Of a stretch of 64,000 nt of DNA, positions 9,455 to 18,469 are shown in pieces (position 1 is the first letter of the stretch; the number at the start of each line of letters is the position of its first letter). Under the pieces are notes generated by a model. That model was not told the DNA's origin, did no database searches, and saw only the letters and a program-made list of their open reading frames with translations. The DNA comes from Pseudomonas sp. LS.1a (GTDB lineage Bacteria; Pseudomonadota; Gammaproteobacteria; Pseudomonadales; Pseudomonadaceae). A program made the position numbers and the translations under genes. The stretch is from NCBI RefSeq assembly GCF_022533585.1, contig NZ_CP092827.1:908001-972000 (forward strand). The letters are read 5' to 3'.

Positions 9455-9524
9455 CTGATCCAGGCCGCCACATCGGCCAACGTCGCTCGGACGGTTCCGG
9501 GCGCTTACGTACTCAGAGGAAGCC

Positions 9525-10733
9525 ATGGCCAACCCAGGTTCGCCGCGCCGCTTTGCGCGCATCGATCGTCTCCCCCCTTACGTCTTCAACATCACTGCCG
9601 AGCTCAAGATGGCTGCCCGCCGCCGTGGCGAGGACATCATCGACCTGAGCATGGGCAACCCCGATGGCGCCACCCCGCCGCACATCGTCGAGAAACTGGT
9701 GCAGGTCGCCCAGCGTGAAGACACCCACGGCTATTCCACCTCTCGCGGTATCCCACGCCTGCGTCGGGCCATATCCAACTGGTACAAGGAACGCTACGAG
9801 GTCGACATCGACCCGGAAAGCGAAGCCATCGTCACCATCGGCTCGAAGGAAGGCCTGGCGCACCTGATGCTGGCCACCCTTGACCAGGGCGACACGGTGC
9901 TGGTGCCCAACCCCAGCTACCCGATCCATATCTACGGGGCAGTGATCGCCGGTGCCCAGGTGCGTTCGGTGCCGCTGGTGCCGGGTGTGGACTTCTTCAA
10001 CGAACTCGAGCGGGCCATCCGCGAGTCGATTCCCAAGCCGAAGATGATGATCCTCGGCTTCCCGTCCAACCCCACCGCCCAGTGCGTGGAGCTGGACTTC
10101 TTCGAGCGCGTGGTGGCTTTGGCCAAGCAGTACAACGTGCTGGTGGTACATGACCTGGCCTATGCCGACATCGTCTACGACGGCTGGAAAGCCCCGTCGA
10201 TCATGCAGGTGCCGGGGGCCAAGGACATCGCGGTGGAGTTCTTCACCCTGTCCAAGAGCTACAACATGGCCGGCTGGCGGATCGGCTTCATGGTCGGCAA
10301 CCCCGAGCTGGTCAGCGCCCTGGCGCGGATCAAGAGCTACCACGACTACGGCACCTTCACCCCGCTGCAGGTGGCTGCCATTGCCGCACTGGAAGGCGAT
10401 CAGCAGTGCGTGCGCGACATTGCCGAGCAATACCGCCAGCGCCGCAACCTGCTGGTGAAAGGGCTGCACGAGCTGGGCTGGATGGTCGAGAACCCCAAGG
10501 CCTCGATGTACGTATGGGCGAAGATCCCGCCGGAGTATGCGCACCTGGGCTCGCTGGAGTTTTCCAAGAAGCTGCTGGCCGAGGCCAAGGTATGCGTGTC
10601 GCCGGGGATCGGCTTTGGTGATTATGGTGATGACCATGTTCGCTTTGCCCTGATCGAGAACCAGGACCGTATTCGCCAGGCGATTCGCGGGATCCGGCAG
10701 ATGTTCCGGGCTGATGGTTTGACCCGCAAGTAA
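9525..10733 (+). CDS. alaC: AlaC-type PLP-dependent aminotransferase
   Basis: A 402-residue class I/II fold-type I aminotransferase. The PLP lysine lies in [10 protein letters not shown], the substrate/PLP Asp-Tyr region in [13 protein letters not shown], and SNPTAQ is the usual NP motif. It resembles AlaC (glutamate-pyruvate transaminase), which makes alanine from pyruvate and glutamate; substrate cannot be fixed from sequence. AGAGGAAGCC precedes the ATG. It is a single gene with an unusual inverted repeat behind it. Confidence 0.85.
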   Translation: MANPGSPRRFARIDRLPPYVFNITAELKMAARRRGEDIIDLSMGNPDGATPPHIVEKLVQVAQREDTHGYSTSRGIPRLRRAISNWYKERYEVDIDPESEAIVTIGSKEGLAHLMLATLDQGDTVLVPNPSYPIHIYGAVIAGAQVRSVPLVPGVDFFNELERAIRESIPKPKMMILGFPSNPTAQCVELDFFERVVALAKQYNVLVVHDLAYADIVYDGWKAPSIMQVPGAKDIAVEFFTLSKSYNMAGWRIGFMVGNPELVSALARIKSYHDYGTFTPLQVAAIAALEGDQQCVRDIAEQYRQRRNLLVKGLHELGWMVENPKASMYVWAKIPPEYAHLGSLEFSKKLLAEAKVCVSPGIGFGDYGDDHVRFALIENQDRIRQAIRGIRQMFRADGLTRK

Positions 10734-10739
10734 GTTATT

Positions 10740-10860
10740 GGGGCCGCTTTGCGGCCCATCGCGACACAAGGCCGCTCCCACAGGTACAGCGCAGCATTTG
10801 AAAATTGCGGCGTAGCGGTGGGAGCGGCCTTGTGTCGCGAAAGGGCTGCAAAGCGGCCCC
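10740..10860. repeat. Long inverted repeat of a second REP-like class
   Basis: A perfect 21-bp core pair (10761-10781 with 10818-10838; its outer part reads GCGACACAAGGCC) is extended outward by near-perfect arms that start GGGGCCGCTTTGC and end GCAAAGCGGCCCC. Total arms are about 42 bp with a 36-bp centre. The core shares CCGCTCCCAC with the common REPs but not the rest, so it is a distinct class. Confidence 0.8.
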
Positions 10861-10948
10861 GACTGATACTAAGGCGAGTTTTCCACCTGCATCCCACTGA
10901 TTTATCTACCTACCTTCAGCACTCATTTCTCACCACAGAGACCCACAA

Positions 10949-12076
10949 ATGAGTGTCTTCACTGCCTATTTCTGCGGCACCGGTTCCCACCGCTTCGACG
11001 ACGCCAACCCCAACTTCTGGAATGGCGAGCTGGTCTCGACCCTGGCCAGCAATGACCAGGGCCGCGAATTCGCCCACTGGATCGCCGTTGACGGCCCCGG
11101 CAGCGGCAACCTCCAGGACGACAACCTGTTCGTCGAGCCCGGCGGCTACTTCAACTGGACCGGCCAGTTGTTCGGCCGCGGCTGGGAAGAGAACGTCAAC
11201 CATGTGCTGCAGGTGATCAAGGGTGAAAGCAGCTGGCAGCGCACCAAGCTGAGCGAAGAGGAGTACCTGCGCCTGAAGGACGCCGGCGTACCCATTCCGG
11301 ATGTGTCTTCCACTGCCTCCTGGTTCTGGCGGACCTACGACTATGGTGAGCGCCATCCAACACCGCAGGAGTTGCAGGAGCGCATCATCAGCATGTTCCG
11401 CACGCCGCGCTTGCCGACCCAGGTGAACCTGGTGGGCTGGAGCAGGGGCGGGATCAGCTGCCACATGCTGGCTAACGCCATGGCGCAGGACCCTGTATTG
11501 CGGGACATACCCGTCAATATCTTCGCCATCGACCCGGTGCCGGGCATCGGCAACCTGCAAAGCCGGCGGGTAACCCTGGCGGGCAATGTCCGCGAGTACG
11601 TGGGTTTCTATTCGCGGGACGAGCGATCGAAAGGCTTTGCCTGTGTGATCCCCTCGGTCGAACCGGATACGCGGATCTGCATCTACCCCATGCCAGGCCG
11701 CCATGCCACCCTGGTGGGCAATGCCTCGGTCGACGGTGCGGGTGGCGGTGAGGTACTGGTGGAGCCAGGGTTGATCGTTCGCCATTTTGCCGAGGTCTGC
11801 CTGACCCGCTGGGGTGTGGGGCTGGACAAGCGCCTGTGCCTGAGCGACAACCAGTTGATGCAATACCACAGGGTCATGGCTGCTGCCGAAGGGCAGTACA
11901 AGGCCATGCGCAGCGAGTCGTATACCGTACTGACCGAGGGCGAAAAGGACGACCGGCTGGTGCATTGCGGCGAGGCTCGCACACACTTCAGCAAGGTGTG
12001 TGGTGATGGCTATGACCCGACCGAAGGCCTTGGTTTGCAGCGCTGGGATGTCACTTCCTACAAGGCATTACGCTAA
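10949..12076 (+). CDS. GxSxG hydrolase-like protein of unknown function
   Basis: A 375-residue protein without a signal peptide. VNLVGWSRGG holds a GxSxG nucleophile elbow (S165). Asp in FAIDPVPG (D195) and His in PGRHATLVG (H252) follow in the order expected for an alpha/beta-hydrolase triad. The N-terminal GTGSH and DGPGSGN motifs recall DUF2235/DUF5621-type lipase or effector proteins, but I am not sure of the family. No immunity gene, VgrG or PAAR gene is adjacent. It has its own upstream gap after an inverted repeat and is followed after 159 bp by a YkgJ-like gene. Confidence 0.6.
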   Translation: MSVFTAYFCGTGSHRFDDANPNFWNGELVSTLASNDQGREFAHWIAVDGPGSGNLQDDNLFVEPGGYFNWTGQLFGRGWEENVNHVLQVIKGESSWQRTKLSEEEYLRLKDAGVPIPDVSSTASWFWRTYDYGERHPTPQELQERIISMFRTPRLPTQVNLVGWSRGGISCHMLANAMAQDPVLRDIPVNIFAIDPVPGIGNLQSRRVTLAGNVREYVGFYSRDERSKGFACVIPSVEPDTRICIYPMPGRHATLVGNASVDGAGGGEVLVEPGLIVRHFAEVCLTRWGVGLDKRLCLSDNQLMQYHRVMAAAEGQYKAMRSESYTVLTEGEKDDRLVHCGEARTHFSKVCGDGYDPTEGLGLQRWDVTSYKALR

Positions 12077-12235
12077 CTTGAACGGGCGGCCGGCGAAGGC
12101 GCTGGTCGTCCATGCTCAATTGCCGGATCAGCGGCAAATATTTTTGCATTCCCCCTCTATCCAGGCGCCCCGGCTTGGATTGAAAATGGCGCTGCGGGCC
12201 AGCCCCGATAACAACAACCTTCCCTCCGTGCCATC

Positions 12236-12619
12236 ATGTCCGAATACAACCCTTGCCTTGACTGCGGCGCCTGCTGCGGGTACTTCCGTGTGTCCTTTTT
12301 CTGGGGCGAATGCCAGTCTGCCGGGGGCCTTGTGCCGGACGACCTGGTGGTACAGATCAACCCCACCCGTGTTGCCATGATCGGCACCGATGCCAAACCC
12401 TGCCGTTGCATCAGCCTGCAGGGCGAGATCGGCCAGGAGGTGGCGTGTACCATCTACGCCAACCGTTCCAGCCCCTGCCGCGAGTTCGAGGCGTCGTGGG
12501 TGGGTGGGGTGCATAACCCCAGCTGCGACGATGCACGGGCGGCCTATGGGCTGCCACCGCTGACCCCGCCGGGGGCCAATGAGCCGCATTGGCCGGATGA
12601 TGGGGCTGAGGTGGCCTGA
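12236..12619 (+). CDS. YkgJ-like cysteine-cluster protein
   Basis: A 127-residue protein with a dense Cys pattern typical of the YkgJ family: CLDCGACC at the N-terminus, then CRC, a Cys before TIYANR, and CREF. The family is thought to bind a metal (zinc or an iron-sulfur cluster); its role is unknown. The start has only a weak ribosome site (CCTTCC...GTGCC precedes), but the CxxCxxCC motif six residues in supports it. It is a single gene. Confidence 0.8.
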   Translation: MSEYNPCLDCGACCGYFRVSFFWGECQSAGGLVPDDLVVQINPTRVAMIGTDAKPCRCISLQGEIGQEVACTIYANRSSPCREFEASWVGGVHNPSCDDARAAYGLPPLTPPGANEPHWPDDGAEVA

Positions 12620-12770
12620 TTCTTCCAAGGTTGCCTGTGCCCGCGAAGAGGCCATCAGCTGTAAGAAGAATCTGAACCTGAAACCAAATGCTTCAGGTGG
12701 CCGGGCATTGGGAATTATCCTACGAGCTCAGTCGGATGCCGTCTGATAGGCAGGGAAATACCACAGCGTT

Positions 12771-12934
12771 AACTTCGCCGTTCGCCCAGAAGGCGAGCGA
12801 GTGTGAGAACTCGTCGTTGGTAGTCCCTTGTCAGCTTATGGCAGCTGTGCGCGTGCAGGCTTCGGCCTGACCGTGGTGACTCCAACACGGGCTTCTCACC
12901 TCGCGTACGGCTGCCGCCCAAATCTGTGAGAAGG
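12771..12934 (+). promoter_or_regulatory. Strongly foldable leader of the DUF3077-like gene; candidate structured RNA
   Basis: Hairpins follow one another: TCGCC/GGCGA (12782-12786 with 12792-12796), CGAGT/ACTCG (12798-12802 with 12809-12813), CAGCT/AGCTG (12832-12836 with 12843-12847), and CAGGC-TTCG-GCCTG (12856-12869), a UUCG tetraloop. CCGTG/CACGG (12871-12875 with 12886-12890) competes with GGTGA/TCACC (12875-12879 with 12896-12900). CTTCTCAC (12892-12899) is fully complementary to 12926-12933, and its last seven bases also match the hairpin loop copy GTGAGAA at 12803-12809. Mutually exclusive pairings suggest a switch. No known class recognised. Confidence 0.55.
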
Positions 12935-12973
12935 ATCGAGGTGGTTGCCTCCAGCACACATTTGGAGTTCATC

Positions 12974-13225
12974 ATGAGTAATTACCTCAAATCCCGCACC
13001 ACCGCAGGCGTGGAGAAATTCCTCGAGCTGTACCGGGTTGAACCGGACGTCCCGCTCGATCTGGCATTCGATGAATTATCGGTCCTGATCGGCTGCATCA
13101 AGCATCTGAACGAAGAGGCCGAGATGGAGGGCGACAAGATCGCCGGCAGCGCGGCGCGGATTCTCAGTGCCATGGCCAAGGCGCTGATCAATGACATGGA
13201 AGTGGGGTTGAACCGGGGCGATTGA
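12974..13225 (+). CDS. Small DUF3077-like protein
   Basis: An 83-residue soluble protein. The central part (VEKFLELYRVEPDVPLDLAF) followed by two helices ending in LSAMAKALINDMEVG resembles the DUF3077 family, small proteins common in Pseudomonas with unknown role; this is from memory of the pattern. I start at ATG 12974, preceded by GGAG at 12964-12967, although the frame is open upstream from GTG 12926. It lies behind an unusual leader and before a perfect 62-bp inverted repeat. Confidence 0.72.
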   Translation: MSNYLKSRTTAGVEKFLELYRVEPDVPLDLAFDELSVLIGCIKHLNEEAEMEGDKIAGSAARILSAMAKALINDMEVGLNRGD

Positions 13226-13303
13226 GTGTTGGCCGGATGTGTATGTCGGGCTGGCCAGTAGCGGCTGACAGGTGCATGCCGAAAGGTTTGTGGTGGTTTT
13301 GAG

Positions 13304-13553
13304 ATCGAGCGCCGCCCGCGCGGCGCTTCGCGGGACAAGCCCGCTCCCACATTTGTTGCAACGTGGCCATGCCTGTGGGAGAGGCGTTGTCAGCCCTGGT
13401 GCAGGACTTGAGGCAGGTGGGGCGGCAGCAATGCAAATCCAGAAATCCAGTTGCCCCACCATGGCTGGCAACCATGGCCTGACAGGTTCGGCACGTTGCA
13501 ACAAATGTGGGAGCGGGCTTGTCCCGCGAAGCGCCGCGCGGGCGGCGCTCGAT
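13304..13553. repeat. Perfect 62-bp inverted repeat with 126-bp centre
   Basis: Arms 13304-13365 and 13492-13553 are exact reverse complements over 62 bp. Each contains a REP-like core (GCGGGACAAGCCCGCTCCCA) plus flanks (outer GCGCCGCCCGCGCGGCGC, inner TTGTTGCAACGTG). The centre has a nested pair, GTGGGGC and GCCCCAC. Such long perfect arms imply recent origin or active repair. The region 13226-13676 holds no gene. Confidence 0.9.
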
Positions 13554-13676
13554 TTCCGCACCCCACCAAACCCAAGGCAGGCACCTCTCAAATACAACCC
13601 CAAACCCAAGACCTGCCCCACCCACCCCACATGAAGTTAAACTGTCATCTCCCCAGCAATGGACAGGAGATCCGGC

Positions 13677-14240
13677 GTGACCCCACCCCGCAGTTTCCCC
13701 AGTGACCTCTGCCTCGACAGCCCGCGTCTGCAATTGCGCCCCATGCGCCATGCCGATGCCGCGCAATGGCTGGCGATCATGGCCGACCCCGAGGTCATGC
13801 GCTATTGGCATCATGCCCCCTGGCAAGACCTGGCCGAAGCCGAAAGCGCCCTGGCCGCCGACCGCGAAGCCTATGCCAATGGCGACCAGCTCAAGCTTGG
13901 CATGTATCGCCGTGACAACGGCGAACTGATCGGCATGGTCCAGTTGTTCAACATCGACGATGTATCCCGCCGTGGTGAAATCGGCTACTGCCTGGCCAGC
14001 GCGGTGCAGGGCAGGGGCTACATGGACGAAGCACTGACCTGTTTCATCGACTACCTCGCCCACACCTTGCACATGCGCCGTCTGGAAGGCGAGATCGACC
14101 CGCGTAACCAAGGGTCGGCGCGTACCCTGGAGCGCCAGGGTTTTGTGCTGGAAGGTACCTTGCGTGCGCGTTGGTGCGTTGCCGGCGAGTTGTCCGATTC
14201 GGGTATTTATGGCCTTCTGCTTGAGCCCCCGGTTGCCTAG
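13677..14240 (+). CDS. GNAT N-acetyltransferase (RimJ/RimL-like)
   Basis: A 187-residue acetyltransferase. It has the N-terminal LRPMRHADAAQWLAIMAD pattern of the RimJ/RimL group, the acetyl-CoA loop GRGYMDEAL (QGRGY), and the late motif DPRNQGSARTLERQGF. Substrate unknown; many members acetylate protein N-termini or small molecules. I use GTG 13677, seven bases after AGGAG; ATG 13659 is in frame but has no ribosome site. A membrane protein gene starts 12 bp later, so the two are probably co-transcribed. Confidence 0.82.
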   Translation: MTPPRSFPSDLCLDSPRLQLRPMRHADAAQWLAIMADPEVMRYWHHAPWQDLAEAESALAADREAYANGDQLKLGMYRRDNGELIGMVQLFNIDDVSRRGEIGYCLASAVQGRGYMDEALTCFIDYLAHTLHMRRLEGEIDPRNQGSARTLERQGFVLEGTLRARWCVAGELSDSGIYGLLLEPPVA

Positions 14241-14252
14241 GAAATAAATCTT

Positions 14253-14792
14253 TTGCCAGTTTTCTACCTGAGCGTCAGCCTGCTGCTTTACCTGCTCGCA
14301 TTGTTCTTCGATGGCGCGCTGATGAGCGGCGACCGCCACATGCCGGCCCTGCAAATGCTGTTGTACGGTCCCTGGGGCGTGCCCTTCGGCTTGTACCAAT
14401 GGTTTGCCAACCCGCTACTGGCCTTGGCGATCCTTGCCCATCGACGCTTTCGCCGGCTGGCATTGCTGCTCGGGCTGGTGGCTGCGTACCTGGCGGCCAG
14501 CAGTTTCGGCATTGACCGCTTGCCGGACAACCAGAGCTATGAGTTTCATGACCTGACCGGTTTTGGTGTCGGTTTCTACCTGTGGCTGGCGGCGATGGTG
14601 GTGTTTTGCGTGGGGCATGCCTGGCATTGCTGGAGGGCACGCAGTGCCGACGACATGCCGGGCTGGAGCTGGCTGGATGTGCTGTTGATCGCGGCGCTTG
14701 GCGTGGCGCTGTATGCGGCGACGCAGATGCCGTCGCTGCGCTTCGAGCCGGGCAAGGTGCTGATGCCGCCGGAACAGCCGCAGACGCTTTGA
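14253..14792 (+). CDS. Integral membrane protein of unknown function
   Basis: A 179-residue protein with about four hydrophobic segments (residues 3-22, 45-60, 68-83 and 105-125, with another near 145). The likely start is TTG 14253, with AGGAAA eleven bases before. I do not recognise the family. It lies between a GNAT gene and a LprI-like gene, each within 12-20 bp, so the three look like one operon. Confidence 0.65.
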   Translation: MPVFYLSVSLLLYLLALFFDGALMSGDRHMPALQMLLYGPWGVPFGLYQWFANPLLALAILAHRRFRRLALLLGLVAAYLAASSFGIDRLPDNQSYEFHDLTGFGVGFYLWLAAMVVFCVGHAWHCWRARSADDMPGWSWLDVLLIAALGVALYAATQMPSLRFEPGKVLMPPEQPQTL

Positions 14793-14812
14793 AATCCACA
14801 AGGAGGGGTTGC

Positions 14813-15199
14813 ATGAGCAAGCATTACCTGACGGGCCTGGCATTGGCCTGTGTGCTGCCGTTGGCCATGGCGGAGGACTACACGCCGGGATACGGGCAGT
14901 GCATGGACAAGGCATCCACTACCGTGGCCATGAGCGAGTGCATTCAGGCCGAGACGCAGTTGCAGGACCAGCGCCTGAACCGGGTGTACAAGCAATTGAT
15001 GGGCAAGCTGGATGCCGGGCAGCAGAAGAGCCTGCGGGATGTGCAGCGCAAGTGGCTTGCCTATCGCGATGGCAATTGTCAGTTCCATGTACAAGCCAGT
15101 GGCGGGACCATGGCGCAGCTGGAAGGTGGGGCCTGTGTGATGGACATGACCCGCGACCGGGCGGCGGAGCTGGAGCGGGTGCTTAGTCCGGGGCAGTAG
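14813..15199 (+). CDS. LprI-like (DUF1311) secreted protein
   Basis: A 128-residue protein with a signal peptide (MSKHYLTGLALACVLPLAMA, cleavage before EDY). The mature part has the DUF1311/LprI pattern: MSECIQAET, LNRVYKQLM, QRKWLAYRDGNC and paired cysteines. Some members inhibit lysozyme, but most are uncharacterised. AGGAGG precedes ATG 14813. The same frame is open upstream through the membrane protein gene, but the ribosome site and signal peptide fix this start. A REP pair follows. Confidence 0.82.
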   Translation: MSKHYLTGLALACVLPLAMAEDYTPGYGQCMDKASTTVAMSECIQAETQLQDQRLNRVYKQLMGKLDAGQQKSLRDVQRKWLAYRDGNCQFHVQASGGTMAQLEGGACVMDMTRDRAAELERVLSPGQ

Positions 15200-15208
15200 G
15201 GCTGTCTA

Positions 15209-15308
15209 TACGGGCCTCTTCGCGGGTAAACCCGCTCCCACAGGTATTTCGCAAGCTTTGAGATCACGCTGTACCTGTGGGAGCGGGTTTACCCGCGAAC
15301 ACCGGCAA
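15209..15308. repeat. REP pair (inverted)
   Basis: Inverted REP copies at about 15211-15243 and 15274-15307, between the convergent ends of the LprI-like gene and selU. Confidence 0.9.
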
Positions 15309-15333
15309 CGCCGGTGCCATCCACCGCACGTTT

Positions 15334-16446
15334 CTACTTGCGCGGCTCGCGTAGCGCCCGGGCCTTGAGGTACTCGCGCACTTCCACGGCATCCCCGGCA
15401 AACTCGATACGTTCAGCCTTGGCCGCGCGCTGGTAGGCATACATCGGGTCGTAATACTCGCTCAGCAAGCCTTCGATGAAGACCCGGTGCAACTCCACCG
15501 AACCGCTGCGCTGCTGTTCTTCCAGCGCCTGGCGCAAGATTTCCGACAGCCGCTGATAGCGCTCGCCGCCGAGGCGCTTGTGGATCCTGCCCATGCTCTG
15601 CAGCAGCCCCTCGGCAAACAGTCGGCGGCCCTCTTCTTCACCATGCAGGCTGACGAACTCGGCGCTCAGGTTGATCACGTAATCGCGCAGGATACGCTCC
15701 ACGCGGTTGGCCAAACTGTCTTCCAGCCACACCAGCGGGTATTGCTGCATGCCTTGGTACAGCTCCAGCGGTACGGTGCAGCTGCCCACGATACGGCCTT
15801 CGTCTTCCAGTACGAACCGCTCGATTCCCCGGGCGCGTTTCTTCAATACGTCTATGGCCAGCCGGTTCTCGAAGTCGATCTGCGCCGGCTGCGCTGTGGC
15901 GCGCTTGCCAAAGCTGGAACCCCGATGGTTGGCGTAGCCCTCCAGGTCCAGCTCATTGTCCAGCTGGTGCAGCACATCGGTCTTGCCGGTGCCGGTCAGG
16001 CCGCCCACCAGCACGAAATCACATTGCGAGACCGCCTGTTGGGTCGTCTCCAGCAGAAAGTGGCGCATGGCCTTGTAGCCGCCTTCGACGAGCGGGTAGT
16101 CAATGCCCGCCTCATCGCGCAGCAATGCCTGCACAAGATGCGAGCGCAGACCGCCACGGAAGCAGTACAGGTAGCCTTCAGGATGCGCCTTGGCGAACGC
16201 GACCCAAGCCTCCAGCCGAGCCTGCTTGGTCGCACCGCTGACCAACTGATGGCCCAAGGTGATGGCTGCAGCCTGGCCTTTCTGCTTATAACAGGTGCCG
16301 ACCTTTTGCCGCTCCTGGTCGTTCATCAGCGGCAGGTTGACGGCACCGGGAAAGGCGCCCTTGGCAAATTCGACAGGCGCGCGCATGTCCATCATCGGCA
16401 CGTCGTCGAGGAACAGCTGGCGGAAATCGGTGCAGTCGGGGCGCAT
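15334..16446 (-). CDS. selU: tRNA 2-selenouridine synthase
   Basis: A 370-residue protein (also MnmH/YbbB). An N-terminal rhodanese domain carries the catalytic Cys in [11 protein letters not shown], followed by a P-loop domain ([10 protein letters not shown]). It replaces sulfur with selenium at the wobble 2-thiouridine of tRNAs for Lys, Glu and Gln, using selenophosphate. Its ATG shares one base with the stop of selD (TGATG), so the two are translationally coupled and SelD supplies the selenium donor. Confidence 0.95.
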   Translation of the reverse strand: MRPDCTDFRQLFLDDVPMMDMRAPVEFAKGAFPGAVNLPLMNDQERQKVGTCYKQKGQAAAITLGHQLVSGATKQARLEAWVAFAKAHPEGYLYCFRGGLRSHLVQALLRDEAGIDYPLVEGGYKAMRHFLLETTQQAVSQCDFVLVGGLTGTGKTDVLHQLDNELDLEGYANHRGSSFGKRATAQPAQIDFENRLAIDVLKKRARGIERFVLEDEGRIVGSCTVPLELYQGMQQYPLVWLEDSLANRVERILRDYVINLSAEFVSLHGEEEGRRLFAEGLLQSMGRIHKRLGGERYQRLSEILRQALEEQQRSGSVELHRVFIEGLLSEYYDPMYAYQRAAKAERIEFAGDAVEVREYLKARALREPRK

Positions 16447-17480
16447 CAGATCACCTCGACCGCGTGGCTCTGTCGCTCGACCAGCTTGCCGATCGGCGCC
16501 AGTTGCAGGCCCAGTTCGGCGGCCACCGCCAGGAACTCGGCTTCACCTTCCGGGGTAACGGCCACCAGCAGGCCGCCGCTGGTCTGCGGGTCGCACAGCA
16601 GGTGCTTCTGGTCGTCGCTCAGGGCACCGATCTTGTGCCCGTAGCTGTCGAAGTTGCGCAGGGTGCCGCCGGGGATGCAGCCTTCGGCCAGGTAGTGGTC
16701 GACGCTGGGCAGGCGCGGTACGGCGGCGTAGTCCAGGTGCGCGGTAAGGCCGCTGCCTTCGGCCAGTTCCACCAGGTGGCCGAGCAGGCCGAAACCGGTG
16801 ACGTCGGTCATGGCCTTGACCCCGTCCAGCTTGCCGAAGCGGCTGCCGGGGGTGTTGAGGGTGCACATCCAGTCGCGGGCCAGGCCCTGGTCCTGCGCGC
16901 GCAGCTTGGCCTTTTTTTCGGCGGTGGTCAGGATGCCGATGCCCAGCGGCTTGGTCAGGTACAGGCGGCAGCCTGCGCTGGCGGTGTCGTTGCGTTTGAG
17001 GTGGCGTTTGCTGACCACGCCGGTGACGGCCAGGCCGAAGATCGGCTCGGGGGCGTCGATGGAGTGGCCGCCGGCCAGCGGGATGCCGGCTTCGGCGCAC
17101 ACCGCACGGCCACCGCGGATCACTTCGCGGGCCACTTCCGGCGGCAGCACGTTGACCGGCCAGCCGAGGATGGCAATAGCCATCAGCGGGTCGCCGCCCA
17201 TGGCGTAGATGTCGCTGATGGCGTTGGTGGCGGCGATGCGGCCGAAGTCGTACGGGTCATCGACGATCGGCATGAAGAAGTCGGTGGTCGAGACCACGCC
17301 GCGCTCGTCGTCCAGCGCGTACACGGCAGCGTCGTCGCGCGAGGCATTGCCCACCCACAGTTTCGGGTCCAGGGCCTGGGCGCCACTTTCGGCGAGGATC
17401 ACATCCAGCACCTTGGGGGAGATCTTGCAGCCACAGCCGGCACCATGGCTGTACTGGGTCAGGCGAATCGGCTCGCTCAT
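16446..17480 (-). CDS. selD: Selenide, water dikinase (selenophosphate synthase)
   Basis: A 344-residue protein of normal SelD length, with the glycine-rich N-terminus [10 protein letters not shown] carrying the active-site Cys and Lys, followed by the AIR-synthase-like ATP-binding domains ([22 protein letters not shown]). It makes selenophosphate from selenide and ATP. The active-site residue is Cys, not Sec. It is first of a two-gene operon with selU and is divergent from a PhnD-type ABC importer across 134 bp. No selA or selB is in the window. Confidence 0.96.
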   Translation of the reverse strand: MSEPIRLTQYSHGAGCGCKISPKVLDVILAESGAQALDPKLWVGNASRDDAAVYALDDERGVVSTTDFFMPIVDDPYDFGRIAATNAISDIYAMGGDPLMAIAILGWPVNVLPPEVAREVIRGGRAVCAEAGIPLAGGHSIDAPEPIFGLAVTGVVSKRHLKRNDTASAGCRLYLTKPLGIGILTTAEKKAKLRAQDQGLARDWMCTLNTPGSRFGKLDGVKAMTDVTGFGLLGHLVELAEGSGLTAHLDYAAVPRLPSVDHYLAEGCIPGGTLRNFDSYGHKIGALSDDQKHLLCDPQTSGGLLVAVTPEGEAEFLAVAAELGLQLAPIGKLVERQSHAVEVI

Positions 17481-17545
17481 GCGTACCTCGGCAGGTCAAT
17501 TTATTGCGCGATTGTAGCAAAGCTGGCCTTTGAGCCAGCGCCTCT

Positions 17546-17551
17546 TATAAT
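17546..17551 (+). promoter_or_regulatory. Possible -10 of the PhnD-type operon
   Basis: TATAAT lies 64 bp before the start codon in the 134-bp divergent region, but the -35 is poor (CTGGCC at 17523). A TACAAT reading on the minus strand (about 17513-17518) could serve selD. GCTGGC/GCCAGC (17522-17527 with 17534-17539) forms a small hairpin. Confidence 0.3.
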
Positions 17552-17614
17552 TCCTGAATTCCCGTTGTCGGCGCATAGGCCGGCCCTTCCCCGCTATTGA
17601 ACCGGAGAACTCCC

Positions 17615-18469
17615 ATGCTCAAACGCCCTCTGGCGCTCGCCGCCGGCCTCGTGCTGTCCTGCTGTGCCGTTGTCGCCCAGGCTGCTGACACCCTGCGGGT
17701 CAGCGCCATCCCTGACGAAGCACCGACCGAACTGCAGCGCAAGTTCAAGCCGCTGGGCGAGTACCTGGCCAAGCAGTTGGGCATGGAGGTGAAGTTCGTA
17801 CCGGTTGCCGACTACCCGGCAGTGGTCGAGTCGCTGGCCTCCGATCGCCTCGACCTGGCCTGGCTGGGCGGCTTCACCTTCGTCCAGGTGCACCTGAAGG
17901 ACCCGACCGCAACGCCGCTGGTGCAGCGTGAGCAGGATGCGCAGTTCACCTCCAAGTTCATCACCGCCAACCCCGATGTGAAGAGCCTGGCCGACCTCAA
18001 GGGCAAGTCGTTCGCCTTCGGTTCCATCTCGTCCACCTCGGGCAGCCTGATGCCGCGTTACTTCATGCTCAAGCAGGACAACATCAAGCCTGAAGACTAC
18101 TTCGGCCGTGTTGCCTACTCCGGCGCCCACGACGCCACCGTGGCCTGGGTGCAGGCCGGCAAGGTCGATGGCGGCGTGCTCAACGCCAGCGTCTGGCAGA
18201 AGCTGGTGGATGCCGGCAAGGTCGATACCACCAAGGTGAAGGTGTTCGCTACCACCCCGACCTACTTCGACTACAACTGGACCGTGCGCGGCAACATGGA
18301 CCCGGCGCTGAAAGCGAAGATCAAGAAAGCCTTCCTCGACCTCGACCCGGCCAACCCGGAGCACAAGGCGATCCTCGACCTGCAGGCCGCCAGCCGCTTC
18401 ATCGAGACCAAGCCTGAGAACTACGTGGGCACCGAGCAGGCTGCACGCGAGGCCGGCCTGCTCAAGTGA
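17615..18469 (+). CDS. PhnD-type ABC transporter binding protein
   Basis: A 284-residue periplasmic protein with a signal peptide (cleavage after VVAQA). The mature part matches the PhnD/PtxB group: RVSAIPDEAPTELQRKFKPL, DLAWLGGFTFVQ, FAFGSISSTSGSLMPRYFM and DYFGRVAYSGAHDATV. The family binds phosphonate, phosphite or related oxyanions. GGAG lies eight bases before ATG 17615; an in-frame TTG upstream is less likely. First of a four-gene operon with overlapping ends. No C-P lyase or phosphonatase gene is nearby, and the next divergent genes are selenium genes, so the ligand is open. Confidence 0.85.
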   Translation: MLKRPLALAAGLVLSCCAVVAQAADTLRVSAIPDEAPTELQRKFKPLGEYLAKQLGMEVKFVPVADYPAVVESLASDRLDLAWLGGFTFVQVHLKDPTATPLVQREQDAQFTSKFITANPDVKSLADLKGKSFAFGSISSTSGSLMPRYFMLKQDNIKPEDYFGRVAYSGAHDATVAWVQAGKVDGGVLNASVWQKLVDAGKVDTTKVKVFATTPTYFDYNWTVRGNMDPALKAKIKKAFLDLDPANPEHKAILDLQAASRFIETKPENYVGTEQAAREAGLLK

